Shown here: positions 7,402 to 16,800 of the stretch, piece by piece
Numbering within the stretch: the first letter of the stretch is position 1
Layout: each line of letters begins with the position of its first letter
Assembly (NCBI RefSeq): GCF_014174305.1
Contig: NZ_JABEQH010000004.1
Span: 62,001-126,000, forward strand
DNA length: 64,000 nucleotides
DNA from: Gluconacetobacter johannae
GTDB lineage: Bacteria > Pseudomonadota > Alphaproteobacteria > Acetobacterales > Acetobacteraceae
Direction: 5' to 3'
Translations under genes and position numbers: made by a program
Notes under the pieces: model-generated
Told to the model about the DNA's origin: nothing
The model's input: only the letters and a program-made list of their open reading frames with translations
The model's database searches: none

Positions 7402-8456
7402 CGGGAGATCCCCTGTTCGGCATGGCGGGTGCCGAACGGCGCGGTGCTGGCCGCCAGATAGGCCGCGCGTACCGCATCACGCCCCTCCAGCCCGTCATAT
7501 GTCGCGGCGATGCGCGCCAGTTGCGGCAAGGACAGGATGCGCGATGCCTCGAGCACGGTCTTCTCGTCGCTGAGGCTTTGCCAGAGCAGCGGCAGCAGGG
7601 CCACGTCGGCGCGGGGATGGGCGGTATAGAAGATGTCTTCCCAGTCCTTGTCCTGCAGGGGATCGCGCCAGCCGCTGCGATGGATCATGTGATAGCTGCG
7701 CGCGGTGGTGGCCGTCATTTTCCCGCCGTCCCGGCACAGCCGCAAAGCCAGTTCACGATGTTCGTTGATCGAGAGATCGGGGTGGAAACCGCCGGAGTCC
7801 AGAAAGGCGGCGCGCACGACCGACTGGTTGGCGCCGGCGGCCGCGGCCCACAGGATGCCGCAATCCTCCGCGTCCCGCAGGGCTTCCATTTCCAGTTCAT
7901 AGAGCTTGCGCGGGCCATATCCCGGATAGACCCCGGGCTGCGCGCGGCCATCGATTTCGTCGAACCGGCTTCTGATCTGCTGCCGGGTGACCCGGGCACG
8001 GTCCATCTCGGCGGGGGACATGCGGGCCACCCGTTCCTCGTGGCCGGGCTGGGGCGTGCCGGCCTCGGGGTCGCGGAACGGCCGCGTGCATCTCAGATGA
8101 AAATTCTCGCCCCGGACGATGAGGTCCGGCCGTAGGCGGTGGCACTGCATGTGCCCGGCGACCAGGTCGGGCCCCGCCAGCGTATCGCCGTCCAGGAAGA
8201 TCAGGATGTCCCCGCTGGCATGCGCGGCCCCGGCATTGGCGGCCGCGGACCGGCCGGCCGGCTTCGCATGGTGCACGGCGACAAGGTCGAGGTCGCGCGG
8301 GGCCTCGGCGATGACGGACGCCGTGTGGTCGGTCGATCCGTCGTTGACGACCACGACCTCGGCCGCTTCGGTTTGACAGGCCAGCGAGGTCAGGGTCAGG
8401 CGCAGGCGGTCTGCCTCGTTCATCGAACGGATGACGACGGTCGCGTGCATGGTCAT
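7398..8456 (-). CDS. Family 2 glycosyltransferase
   Basis: 352 residues. The N-terminal GT-A nucleotide-sugar-binding fold shows VVVVNDGSTD (35-43) and the metal-binding DGD at 89-91 in LIFLDGDTL, and the middle part has an INEHRELALRL segment where GT2 enzymes carry the ED acceptor motif. No membrane segment is seen, so it should act at the cytoplasmic face on a lipid-linked intermediate. It overlaps the SGNH-like genes on both sides by four bases. It probably adds one sugar of the EPS repeat; donor and linkage are not predictable. Confidence 0.88.
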   Translation of the reverse strand: MTMHATVVIRSMNEADRLRLTLTSLACQTEAAEVVVVNDGSTDHTASVIAEAPRDLDLVAVHHAKPAGRSAAANAGAAHASGDILIFLDGDTLAGPDLVAGHMQCHRLRPDLIVRGENFHLRCTRPFRDPEAGTPQPGHEERVARMSPAEMDRARVTRQQIRSRFDEIDGRAQPGVYPGYGPRKLYELEMEALRDAEDCGILWAAAAGANQSVVRAAFLDSGGFHPDLSINEHRELALRLCRDGGKMTATTARSYHMIHRSGWRDPLQDKDWEDIFYTAHPRADVALLPLLWQSLSDEKTVLEASRILSLPQLARIAATYDGLEGRDAVRAAYLAASTAPFGTRHAEQGISR

Positions 8457-9250
8457 TTCTCCTCCGCGCTATCGAACACACCCAGATCGTCAAGCACGCG
8501 TACGGCGTCTTCCGCGACGCGCCTGTAGCCTTCGGGCGTTAAATGGAACGTATCGAGTTTCAGTTTGTCCGCGCCATGGCGGGCGATGACGGCATCCACA
8601 TCCACAATGGATATGCCGAGCGTCGCGGAAAGTTCCACGAGGGCCAGGTTGAAACGCCGTATACGTGTCGAAAATGTTTCGTCCAGGCCCAGATAGCAGT
8701 GGACCCCGTCACCGGGGACCACCGACGACAGATTATGGACCAGAATCGGTACATCCCGTTCCTGACGCAGTCTTTCGACAATCTGTGCCAGATTGTCCAT
8801 CGACTGCTCGACCGTCAGAAAGCCGACCGCTTCGAATTCCGATCGAAGCCATCGTCTGTCCGCCTCTGCCCAGGTGGCTGCGTCGGCGGGGTACAGAAAA
8901 TATCCCTCTGTCCGGTGACGCACCAGTTCGGTGGCGACGTCCGGCAGGATCGACAGGAAAATGGCGTCGGCAGGCGTTGTGAAAACTGCCGTGCTGAACT
9001 GGCTGGTCGGCGGGTAGTTGCCAAGTGGTAGCGTGCGCTCGGCCAGGGAGGCCGGAACGGCCCCGGTCGCAGCCAGAACGGCGTCCGAACGTGTCAGGGT
9101 CTCGTGACGCAGGCGCGTCGACAGGCCCGGATAGGACCCGCGCAGGATCTCGTTGATGCCGTTCCACTGCACCGTGCCCCCGATCCGGCAGGAATGCAGG
9201 GCATCATGGACATCGACATTGCCTTTGGCGAAGAGGGTCAGCCGCTTCAT
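8453..9250 (-). CDS. SGNH/GDSL-hydrolase-like protein
   Basis: 265 residues. The C-terminal DTFHLTPEG (233-241) is a good block V with Asp233 and His236 of a Ser-His-Asp triad, and VPILVHNLSS resembles the block III region. The N-terminal block I reads FAKGNVDVHDALH in place of GDS, so a nucleophilic serine is not evident in its usual place. No signal peptide: cytoplasmic. Such proteins in EPS loci may attach or remove acyl groups. A GGAAA ribosome site precedes the ATG at 9250, and the 3' end overlaps the next GT2 gene by four bases. Confidence 0.65.
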   Translation of the reverse strand: MKRLTLFAKGNVDVHDALHSCRIGGTVQWNGINEILRGSYPGLSTRLRHETLTRSDAVLAATGAVPASLAERTLPLGNYPPTSQFSTAVFTTPADAIFLSILPDVATELVRHRTEGYFLYPADAATWAEADRRWLRSEFEAVGFLTVEQSMDNLAQIVERLRQERDVPILVHNLSSVVPGDGVHCYLGLDETFSTRIRRFNLALVELSATLGISIVDVDAVIARHGADKLKLDTFHLTPEGYRRVAEDAVRVLDDLGVFDSAEEK

Positions 9251-9292
9251 GCGCTTTTCGTTTCCTGTCGGAATTATTCGAGTTTCTGGAGT

Positions 9293-10144
9293 TTATGTCG
9301 CGGCCGCCGCGGGCGAAGGGGCGCGGTATCCGGCCAGCCGGCCGAAAAAGGTCATGACGTAATATCGGGCGATCGGAAAATCGAGCTTTGCGGCATTGAC
9401 CAGGGCGCCACCGATCGGTCGCAGCAGGAATCGGGCGACTGTTGCCAGGTCGCAGCGATTCTTACGCATGACCCGCCCCATGCCGAGCCCGTAGGGGAAG
9501 GCTCGCGAGATATTCAGGGCCACCGGCTTGTCGGGATGAATGATCCGCAGCCGGTGGATGTAGCGTCCGGATGCGCCGTGCGACAGCAGGCGCAGGGCGA
9601 GGTCCTGTCCTTCTCCCGATCCGAAGCGTGTGCCCGGCCCGAGTGTTTCGTCAAATCCGCCGACGATTTCGAAAAGGGGGCGGCGGATGAACAGGTTGAA
9701 CTCGATCAGGCAGGTCCAGACGGTCTGGCTGTCGATGGCGCTGTCATGCTTCAGCCATCGCCCGGACCGCCCCGATGTGCCGCCGGGGAGGATGACCGAC
9801 CCCGTCAGGAAGCCGGTCGCGGGATCGTTGCGAAAAAACTGGTCGACCTGCGTCAGGACATCCTGCGTGTATTCGCAGTCGTCGTCGGGGAATGTGATGA
9901 TGTCGCCGGTCGCATGTCGCGCGCCCAGGTTCCGGGCATGGTTGCACAGCCGCACCGGGCTGCGGAGGTGAAGAATGCTCAGGCGATCGGTGAATTCGGC
10001 AATGACGGGATCGAGGCGGTTGTCGTCATTCTGGTCCACGACGATGATTTCGAACGATCGGACGGCCTGCATGGTCAGGGACCGCAGAAGGGCCCGCACT
10101 TCGTCGGTGCGCCCCAGGGTAGGCACGACAAGGGAAAAGCGCAT
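9293..10144 (-). CDS. Family 2 glycosyltransferase
   Basis: 283 residues with the GT-A start FSLVVPTLGRTDEV, a diverged VVDQNDDNR nucleotide-binding loop (36-43), DDD at 87-89 in FPDDDC and GSGEGQDLALRL as the catalytic-base region. The C-terminal FPYGLGMGRV segment is typical of rhamnosyl/glucosyl-type GT2 proteins of EPS loci. No clear transmembrane segment. It lies 24 bp downstream of another GT2 gene and 42 bp upstream of the first SGNH-like gene. Sugar specificity unknown. Confidence 0.88.
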   Translation of the reverse strand: MRFSLVVPTLGRTDEVRALLRSLTMQAVRSFEIIVVDQNDDNRLDPVIAEFTDRLSILHLRSPVRLCNHARNLGARHATGDIITFPDDDCEYTQDVLTQVDQFFRNDPATGFLTGSVILPGGTSGRSGRWLKHDSAIDSQTVWTCLIEFNLFIRRPLFEIVGGFDETLGPGTRFGSGEGQDLALRLLSHGASGRYIHRLRIIHPDKPVALNISRAFPYGLGMGRVMRKNRCDLATVARFLLRPIGGALVNAAKLDFPIARYYVMTFFGRLAGYRAPSPAAAAT

Positions 10145-10168
10145 GGCGTATCGTCCGAAGAGGGGTGT

Positions 10169-11056
10169 CTACAGCGTCAGTATGCGTTCGGGCGCAATCC
10201 GGCCGCGCAGGAAATCGACAAGGGCCAGCCCGTTGCCGATGAGCCGGCCCCGACGATCGACATAGGGTTCGGGCCGCAGGCTGAAGATCAGGTTCATCGC
10301 GATATTGCGCCCGACGCTACGCAATGTGTGGTCCCAGGGAAAGGTGCCCTTGCGCGCCAGATAGACCGGGTTGGCGACCTGCGAATATCCCAGGCGCCGG
10401 CCGGGGGTGCGGCCCGTCTTGGTGCCCATGTGGATGCCCTTGGCGCCATTGACCTTCACGATGCGGCCCTGGCGGCCCAGGCGTCGGGAAAAATCAATAT
10501 CCTCATACCAGGCATAAAGCGGCAGACGTTCGTCGAATTGCAGGCCCTGGCGCCGGATTTCCGACATGCGGAAGGTCATGTTGCAGCCATAGCTGCTCCA
10601 CACCGTCTCGACCGGCGGCAGGTTCGGGCTGTCGTTGATCGTGGGATCGGCCAGCATCGCCAGGGCGGTTTCCGACGAAATGCCGGGCCCCTTGGCGCCA
10701 TCGGCAAGGACCCGCCCGGTGGCGGCGGAAATGGTCGGGTCGGCCTGGAACGCCTCGACGCAATGAAGCAGGTAATCCCGGTCCGGGATGAAATCGTCGT
10801 CGAAGAAGACAATAAGATCGGTGTCCTGGGCGTGGGACAGCACGACATTGCGCTGATGAGGCGCGCCCATTGGGCCCTGGAGCAGAACGAGGTCGCGGGC
10901 CTCGACCAGTCCCGCCGCGTCGGACGGACGGGGGGTGCAGACGATGATGCGTTGCACGGGATAGCTCTGATTTCGCAGCTCGTCGATGGTTTCGCGCAGA
11001 ATGGCAGGACGACCGCAACTGACGATGGCGATCGTGACGGTCAGGGGTGTCTTCAT
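10169..11056 (-). CDS. Family 2 glycosyltransferase
   Basis: 295 residues from the ATG at 11056 (a GTG three bases earlier is possible). GT-A fold: TVTIAIVSCGRPAILRETI at the start, metal-binding DDD at 86-88 (VFFDDDF) and YEDIDFSRRLGRQG near residue 175, which carries the ED acceptor motif. The stop codon of the upstream GT4 gene overlaps this start as TGATG, which implies coupled translation. It should add one residue of the EPS repeating unit from a nucleotide sugar; the sugar is not predictable. Confidence 0.88.
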   Translation of the reverse strand: MKTPLTVTIAIVSCGRPAILRETIDELRNQSYPVQRIIVCTPRPSDAAGLVEARDLVLLQGPMGAPHQRNVVLSHAQDTDLIVFFDDDFIPDRDYLLHCVEAFQADPTISAATGRVLADGAKGPGISSETALAMLADPTINDSPNLPPVETVWSSYGCNMTFRMSEIRRQGLQFDERLPLYAWYEDIDFSRRLGRQGRIVKVNGAKGIHMGTKTGRTPGRRLGYSQVANPVYLARKGTFPWDHTLRSVGRNIAMNLIFSLRPEPYVDRRGRLIGNGLALVDFLRGRIAPERILTL

Positions 11057-12255
11057 CACACGGTTCCAGCCTGCTGGTATGCGGTCGGGTGCCTGTGCGG
11101 CACGGGGGAGGGGGACGTCGGCGAGCGGATGCGGGCTTCCGACAGCAGGTCGCGCGACAGTTCGACATGCCGCGCGACGTAGGCGCGGGAATTCAGGCAG
11201 TCGCGCATCCGCTGCTGGGCATGGGCGAGCATCGCGGCCTGGGCCGCCGGATCGGCCGCCAGGTCGATGATGGCGCGCGCCAGTGCCGGCGCATCGCCCA
11301 CCGGCACATACCGGATCGCGTTATCGCCGAAATAATGGCGCAGGCCGCCCACGTCGGTGGCGATGACCGGTACCCCGCGTGCGGTCGCCTCCTGGATGGC
11401 CGTGATGCCCGAGGCATGCTGGTTGGGGCCGACCGGCACGACGACCAGGTCCGCCTGGTCGTACAGATCGAACAGTTCCGTATTGTTCGTCAGCGTCGCC
11501 AGCGTCACATGCGCCGCCGTGGCAAGCATCCGGCGTGCCGCGCGGTCGGTGGTCGCAATGGTCACCGTGCAGGGAAGGTCGGATGTTGCCGTCAGCAGGG
11601 TGTTCCAGTCGCGGTGCCGGTCGTTTCCCAGGGACAGGACGCGGATCGGCGCGCCGGGGGACCGGTCGCGCGGGGGGCGGACGATCATCTCGTCGATCCG
11701 GATGCCGAATTCCATCAGCGCCATACGCTGATCGGGAAAAATCACGGCGGCCTGGTTCAGGTTACAGGGGGACAGGAAGGTCAGGATATCCGCACGGGAC
11801 AGAAGATTGCGGAATATGATGCGATTTTTCCACGATTCCGTGGGCCACCGATCCACCAGCCAGACGCTTTGCGCGATCGTCCGGGGGTGCCGGCGGCGGG
11901 GAAACAGGCGCAGGACCAGCTGGACCGCCAGGGACTGGGATTCGGTATGGGTCCAGACGACGTCGCTGCCGAGGATGGCGGCACGGTTCCGCCATGCGTG
12001 AACGAAATCGAAGCCCAGAAGCAGGCGCGCGCCATAGCGGACGAGACGCCCGAAAACCCCTTCCGGGGCGTCCTCGGACTGGGTTACGGTAAACCCGGGT
12101 TCCGAGGCGCGCAGATAGCCGTAGGCATATTCCTCATTCAGGCCGAGAATGCGCCCATCCTGCCACCGTCGATGCCACGTCGTGGCCCCGTAGCCATAAC
12201 TGAGCTGCACGAAGGCGCGTATGGGCTGCCCAGCTTCGTTCTTCGGCATATACAT
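11056..12255 (-). CDS. Family 4 (GT-B) glycosyltransferase
   Basis: 399 residues of the GT-B fold. The C-terminal half has the donor-binding signature of group 1 transferases: ASGITAIQEATARGVPVIAT followed by DVGG, with the Glu-x7-Glu motif degraded to a single glutamate. The N-terminal half carries WTHTESQSLAVQLVLRL as the acceptor domain. The AAGGA site favours the ATG at 12249, six bases inside the first possible ATG. It sits between a small secreted protein gene and a GT2 gene in the EPS operon. Confidence 0.85.
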   Translation of the reverse strand: MYMPKNEAGQPIRAFVQLSYGYGATTWHRRWQDGRILGLNEEYAYGYLRASEPGFTVTQSEDAPEGVFGRLVRYGARLLLGFDFVHAWRNRAAILGSDVVWTHTESQSLAVQLVLRLFPRRRHPRTIAQSVWLVDRWPTESWKNRIIFRNLLSRADILTFLSPCNLNQAAVIFPDQRMALMEFGIRIDEMIVRPPRDRSPGAPIRVLSLGNDRHRDWNTLLTATSDLPCTVTIATTDRAARRMLATAAHVTLATLTNNTELFDLYDQADLVVVPVGPNQHASGITAIQEATARGVPVIATDVGGLRHYFGDNAIRYVPVGDAPALARAIIDLAADPAAQAAMLAHAQQRMRDCLNSRAYVARHVELSRDLLSEARIRSPTSPSPVPHRHPTAYQQAGTV

Positions 12256-12270
12256 GTCCTTTCCGGCAGG

Positions 12271-12699
12271 TCAGAAAACCCCGACGCTGACGATCGCGAC
12301 GTTTTGGGCGGCCATGCGGCTGATCTGGGTGGCGCGGGCCACGGCGGCGGTCGAACGTTTCGCGGACTGGTGGCAATAGTTGCCTTCCAGGCCCAGATGC
12401 AGGCCGTAGCGCGCATTGACGGTCCTGCCGAACCGTCCGCTATACGCCCTGGCCGCCATGAAGGAGCCCGTGCCGAGCCGGGTCACGTCGCTGACATACA
12501 GGGCGCCCCCTTGCGGGACGCTGCACCATATGACCGTGGGCGGGCGCACCGGATGGGCCGCCATGTCCGCGGCCGGGTCGTCCTGTGCGGCGGCCGGACG
12601 GCATGTTGCTGCGGCAAGGAGGGCAAGGCCGCACAGTACCGTCGCGCGACACGCCGTGCGGATCGTCACCTGGCGGTCGATGGGGGACGCGGATTGCAT
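12271..12699 (-). CDS. Small secreted protein of the EPS operon, unknown function
   Basis: 142 residues. An N-terminal signal peptide (CRATVLCGLALLAAATCRPA, cleavage predicted after AAA near residue 38) precedes a mature domain of about 100 residues with three cysteines after the cleavage site and basic patches. I use the ATG at 12699, which has GGAGA 6 nt upstream, rather than an in-frame ATG 45 bases earlier. I recognise no family. Its place directly after the Wzc-type kinase gene suggests a periplasmic accessory role in EPS assembly. Confidence 0.65.
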   Translation of the reverse strand: MQSASPIDRQVTIRTACRATVLCGLALLAAATCRPAAAQDDPAADMAAHPVRPPTVIWCSVPQGGALYVSDVTRLGTGSFMAARAYSGRFGRTVNARYGLHLGLEGNYCHQSAKRSTAAVARATQISRMAAQNVAIVSVGVF

Positions 12700-12763
12700 G
12701 AAGGTCTCCGGCCTGCCGTTATCGGGCGCCTGTTGGTTGCTCATCGCCCCGATGCCTTCCGCC

Positions 12764-14986
12764 CTACGATGTCAGCAGGCCGTACTGGCTGTAGACGCCG
12801 AGTTGCCGCTTTTCGGACCCTTCCAGCCCGCGCGACGGCACCTGCGTCAGCACGCCGCCCAGAACGCGGGCGTCGTAGGCGTGCAGGATCCGCATGCCTT
12901 CGGCCAGAGCCGACGGCGCCGTCAGCCCCCATTTGACGACCATCACGACACCATCGGTCTGCTGCGCCAGCACGGCGGCGTCGGGGAAGGCCAGGACCGG
13001 CGGCGTATCCAGGATAATCATGTCGTAGTGCGGCGAGAACTGCGCCAGGATCCGGCTGAGTTCCAGCGGCGAGACCATCGCGCAATTGCGTTCGTTCCTG
13101 GGGCGAAGGGTCAGGATATCGACCCCCGGCAGGACGTCGCGCATCAGCCCCCCGGCCGCGGGGTTGAGCGGAAGGGTGTTGTCGCCCGGCCGGTCCGACC
13201 TGCCCACGACCGCAAGAGCCGAAGGATTGCGTGTGTCGCAGTCGATGACCAGCGCGCGCTGCAGGTCCCGGCCCGTATTGGCGGCCAGGGACACGGCGAA
13301 GGTCGTCTTGCCTTCTCCGGGGTTGGCCGACGTGACGAGCACCACCTTGGCCCGGAAGCGGCTGTGGCCGAAGCACAGGATACTGCGAATGGCTTCGATG
13401 GTCTCGACATAGGCCGAGGACGTCCCGCCCGAGCGGTAATGTCGCGCCAGGCCGCCGCTCAACGCCGGGACCAGGCCCAGGGTGAACAGTCCAGGCACCG
13501 AATCAAGCTGGGACGTGCTGCGGATGCCGTTGCGGATCCGGTCGATCACCAGGGCGGCCCCCGTACCCAGCATCAGTGAAAACAGGGCCGCGATGGCCAT
13601 GTATTGCGTGCGCGGCGGCCCGGAGACGCCCAGGGGGGTCTCGGCGTGGGAAATCAGTTCGGCCTCGGGTTCCTGCAACTGCGCCTGCGTCGATGTCTGT
13701 GCGAAGCGTCCCAGATAGTCCTGATAGACGACCCGCGCGGCGTTGGCCTCGCTGACCAGCTGGCGCAGGCCGACATTCGCCTGGTTTTCGCTGGTGACCT
13801 GGCGCTGCAAGGTGTCCACCGCCCGGCTTAGCGCCGCGACGCGCGCCTGGGCGGCGCTGACGTCCTTGGCGACGCTGTCGGCGATCCTGGCGGTTTCCGT
13901 GCCGATCTGACGTTGCACCTGCGCCTCGGCCGCCTGTGCGGCCTTCAGTTCGGGATTGCCGTCCAGATAGGTCTGGCTGAGGGTGGCGACGTGGCTGCTG
14001 AGCTGGGTGTGCTGGGTCTGGAGCTGCTGGACCAGCGGGGCCGCCACGACTTCAGGAAGGCTGCCCAGCGTGCCGTTGCGCGCGGCTTCGCGGACTTCCA
14101 TGTAGCGCGAGCGCTTTTCCTCCAGAATCCCCTGCGCGACGGTCAGTTCCTGGTTCATCTGCATAAGCTGCTGGTCGGCGACGGTGGACATGTCCACGCC
14201 ACCGCCGCCGGGGCCGGGCTGCTGTTCCATGCGGGCCGAAATCAGCCCGTTCTGTTCGCGGAATGTCTCGACCGCCTGCTCCGCCTTGCGTAGCCGTTCG
14301 CGCAGGGGCACGATCTGGTCGTCCAGAAGGGCATTGGCCCGCCAGGTCGCCGCGACCTTCATCTGGCGCCGGAAATTGAGATAGACGTCGGCATAGGCGT
14401 TGGCGATTCGCGCGCTGGAGATCGGGTCGCCGGTCTTGGCCGTGATGGTGATGATGTAGGATCGTCCGTCATTGATGACATTGACCATGTTGGTCAGCAT
14501 CAGGGCCGTGATCTGAAGACGCTGGGCCGGCGTTATGGGTTTTGCCGGCGGGGGCGGATGGCCCACCATCGTCGACAGGGCGTTCATGATCTTTGCCTTG
14601 AGGGGAACGTGCTCAAGCGCTTCCCGGAATTCGGGATCGTCCACCAGATCAAGCTGCTTTGTCACGGCGGTCGCGATCGACGGGCTGCGGAGGATGCTGA
14701 CCTGGGTATTGATGGCCACCATATCGACATCGGCGCCCGAGGTCGTGGCCTGCAGGTCCCGGAACGGCGTCTGCCGTGTTCCCAGCAGCAGAACGGACGA
14801 CGCAGTGTAGTACGGCTTCATCTGTTCGATTGCGAACCCGGCCGGAAGGCTGATCCCCAGGGTTATCAGGGCAACCGTCAGACGATGGCGGCCCAGGGCG
14901 CCGAACACCTGCGTTGGGGAGGCCTGCTGAACCCCGGAACGGTCTGCCGGCAGGCCACTCAGTGACGCGAGCTGGAGCTGGTTCAT
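12764..14986 (-). CDS. Polysaccharide co-polymerase / BY-kinase (Wzc/ExoP/GumC type)
   Basis: 740 residues. Wzz domain with membrane segments at about 37-55 and 475-497 flanking a long periplasmic coiled-coil region, then a cytoplasmic tyrosine autokinase: Walker A SANPGEGKTT (553-562), Walker A' ALVIDCDTR (578-586), Walker B MIILDTPP (656-663). The tail ends with only two tyrosines (732 and 735), a minimal phosphorylation cluster. It controls chain length and export with the OPX lipoprotein. The ATG at 14986 begins the MNQLQL sequence just before the Wzz domain; the frame is open further upstream but without Wzz-like sequence. Fused Wzc architecture differs from xanthan GumC, which lacks the kinase. 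Confidence 0.92.
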   Translation of the reverse strand: MNQLQLASLSGLPADRSGVQQASPTQVFGALGRHRLTVALITLGISLPAGFAIEQMKPYYTASSVLLLGTRQTPFRDLQATTSGADVDMVAINTQVSILRSPSIATAVTKQLDLVDDPEFREALEHVPLKAKIMNALSTMVGHPPPPAKPITPAQRLQITALMLTNMVNVINDGRSYIITITAKTGDPISSARIANAYADVYLNFRRQMKVAATWRANALLDDQIVPLRERLRKAEQAVETFREQNGLISARMEQQPGPGGGGVDMSTVADQQLMQMNQELTVAQGILEEKRSRYMEVREAARNGTLGSLPEVVAAPLVQQLQTQHTQLSSHVATLSQTYLDGNPELKAAQAAEAQVQRQIGTETARIADSVAKDVSAAQARVAALSRAVDTLQRQVTSENQANVGLRQLVSEANAARVVYQDYLGRFAQTSTQAQLQEPEAELISHAETPLGVSGPPRTQYMAIAALFSLMLGTGAALVIDRIRNGIRSTSQLDSVPGLFTLGLVPALSGGLARHYRSGGTSSAYVETIEAIRSILCFGHSRFRAKVVLVTSANPGEGKTTFAVSLAANTGRDLQRALVIDCDTRNPSALAVVGRSDRPGDNTLPLNPAAGGLMRDVLPGVDILTLRPRNERNCAMVSPLELSRILAQFSPHYDMIILDTPPVLAFPDAAVLAQQTDGVVMVVKWGLTAPSALAEGMRILHAYDARVLGGVLTQVPSRGLEGSEKRQLGVYSQYGLLTS

Positions 14987-15060
14987 GGCATGGTCCTTCG
15001 CATCAGGGCAAAAGGGAATGTCAACGGATCGGATCGTCAAAGCGTCGTGCGGGGCGGGTC

Positions 15061-16545
15061 CTAGCGCGCGCCGCTCTGGAACAGGACGGCGGGCACGGTC
15101 TTGGCCAGGATGACGACATCGTTCCACAGGCTCCAGTTCCTGACATACCAGTTGTCCAACTGCACCCGTCGCGGATAGGACGTGTCGCTGCGGCCGCTGA
15201 CCTGCCACAGGCCGGTGATGCCGGGACGGATCGCCTGATAGTATTCTATGTCGTCACCATAATGGTCCTGCTCGGCCTCGACGATCGGCCGGGGGCCGAC
15301 GAGACTCATTTCCAGGCGCAGAACGTTCAGAAGCTGCGGCAGTTCGTCCAGGCTGGTCTTGCGAAGGAAGTGACCGATCGCGGTGATCCGCGGATCGTTC
15401 GTCAGCTTGCGCGACGCCGCCCATTCCGCCGCCGCCTGGGGGTCGCGCGCCAGAAGGTCCGCCAGGATATGGTCGGCATTCTGCGCCATCGAGCGGAATT
15501 TGAGGCACCGGAAGGCGCGCCCGTTCCGGCCGATACGAAGATGCCCGAACGTCGCGGATCCCCCGTCGAGCCGGACGAGCACGTAGAGTATGACGAAAAG
15601 CGGCAGCGTCAGCAGCAGAAGGATGGACGCCACGGTGACGTCGAATGCGATTTTCGTCGCCCGATGGAAGGGCTGGTCCAGGCTGCTGCGGAACGTCAGC
15701 ATCATGGTATCGTAGCTGAAATAGCACAGGCGTTCGTGCTCGAGGGGAACGCCGACCATCTGCGGCACCAGCGAGAACGGCACCCGTCCGCGCGTGACGC
15801 GGGAAATGACCGCGCGCCCCGTATCGTCGTTGGCGTCGACCGCCAGGACCAGACGCGCCGCGCCGTAGCGTGTCAGCAGGACGCGCGCCAGATGGGCCGG
15901 CGCCACGCGCAGCAGCGTATCCGACGAGACGCAGCCGACCGACCGCAGGCCGGGCAGGCGCTCGCTGGAAAAGGCCTCGACGGTGCGGGCGCATGTCTCC
16001 GGATTTCCGACCAGCAGAACCGGCAACTGCCATACCCCGAAGAAATGCAGGATATTTTTGGCAGCCTGCCGGAATGAAATGGCCAGGATGGAAAACAGCG
16101 TCCATTGTTCGATCAGCGGCAGGGCCGGGCCCGTCGGCCACAACAGGAACCAGATCCCCGATGTCGCCACCAGCACCGCGCCGGCCGCCGCGATGACCTG
16201 CGGTACCTCGCTGAGGAACGGAAGGCGGTCGCGGTAATGACCCTTCCTTGAAAAATAAACGACCAGGCCGAAAAACATGAAGATGGACAGCCATAGTCCC
16301 CGGGATTCGGTCATGGGATCGTGCGAGGCGACGTGCCATACGGACATCATGTGGCTGGTGGCGGTCGCGATGGCGAATGCCATCACGTCGCCAAGCATCA
16401 GCGCGTATATCGACAAATAACGAAAAGACGGGGCATGCGATGGAATCAGCGGCTGAGGCACGTCGGTGGCAGGAATAGTGCTGCCTTCTGTCCGGGCGGC
16501 CGCGTTCGGCATTCCAATAACGACGCTGGAAGTCTGCGTGGACAT
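15061..16545 (-). CDS. gumD: Undecaprenyl-phosphate glycosyl-1-phosphate transferase (GumD-like)
   Basis: 494 residues: four or five N-terminal membrane segments, a central CoA-binding-like domain (PVLLVGNPE near 175), a fifth segment at about 290-310 and the C-terminal bacterial sugar transferase domain with KFRSM (349-353), DELPQ (400-404) and VGPRP (416-420). It starts EPS repeat assembly by moving sugar-1-phosphate, normally glucose in gum/acetan systems, to undecaprenyl phosphate. It is the first gene of the minus-strand EPS run, directly downstream of the AT-rich divergent region. A gumD gene is described in Gluconacetobacter diazotrophicus EPS synthesis, which fits. Confidence 0.93.
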   Translation of the reverse strand: MSTQTSSVVIGMPNAAARTEGSTIPATDVPQPLIPSHAPSFRYLSIYALMLGDVMAFAIATATSHMMSVWHVASHDPMTESRGLWLSIFMFFGLVVYFSRKGHYRDRLPFLSEVPQVIAAAGAVLVATSGIWFLLWPTGPALPLIEQWTLFSILAISFRQAAKNILHFFGVWQLPVLLVGNPETCARTVEAFSSERLPGLRSVGCVSSDTLLRVAPAHLARVLLTRYGAARLVLAVDANDDTGRAVISRVTRGRVPFSLVPQMVGVPLEHERLCYFSYDTMMLTFRSSLDQPFHRATKIAFDVTVASILLLLTLPLFVILYVLVRLDGGSATFGHLRIGRNGRAFRCLKFRSMAQNADHILADLLARDPQAAAEWAASRKLTNDPRITAIGHFLRKTSLDELPQLLNVLRLEMSLVGPRPIVEAEQDHYGDDIEYYQAIRPGITGLWQVSGRSDTSYPRRVQLDNWYVRNWSLWNDVVILAKTVPAVLFQSGAR

Positions 16546-16800
16546 AATACATCCCCGTATTGAAATATGAAAATATTATAAAAATTTCCAAAAAAACGGA
16601 GAAAAAATAAAAAAATATCAAATATAGCAGAACCAGGCCATATTTTTGAGCGTTATTTAAATTGTTCGACGGCGATCAATATATATCGTGTGATCCGAAC
16701 GGCCTATACGCAGGGTATTCGTTAAAGTTTCATGTCAGTTCGTAATAAAATTAAGAACATGGACGGGCAAGAAAACACGATAATGTGATGATATCGGGGG
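16546..16800. promoter_or_regulatory. AT-rich divergent control region of the two EPS arms
   Basis: 255 bp between the gumD-like start (minus) and the beta-barrel start (plus). It is far more AT-rich than the flanks, with A and T runs around 16565-16620 and 16730-16760. As the only non-coding DNA between the two arms it should carry both promoters. AT-rich islands of this kind are typical targets of nucleoid proteins. I do not assign exact promoter boxes. Confidence 0.6.

Noticed and set aside
9104-11182. A 692-codon open frame on the plus strand, and a similar 629-codon one at 11047-12936
   Set aside because: Both are antisense to well-supported glycosyltransferase genes, carry no family motifs and are built of the residues expected from antisense reading of GC-rich genes.
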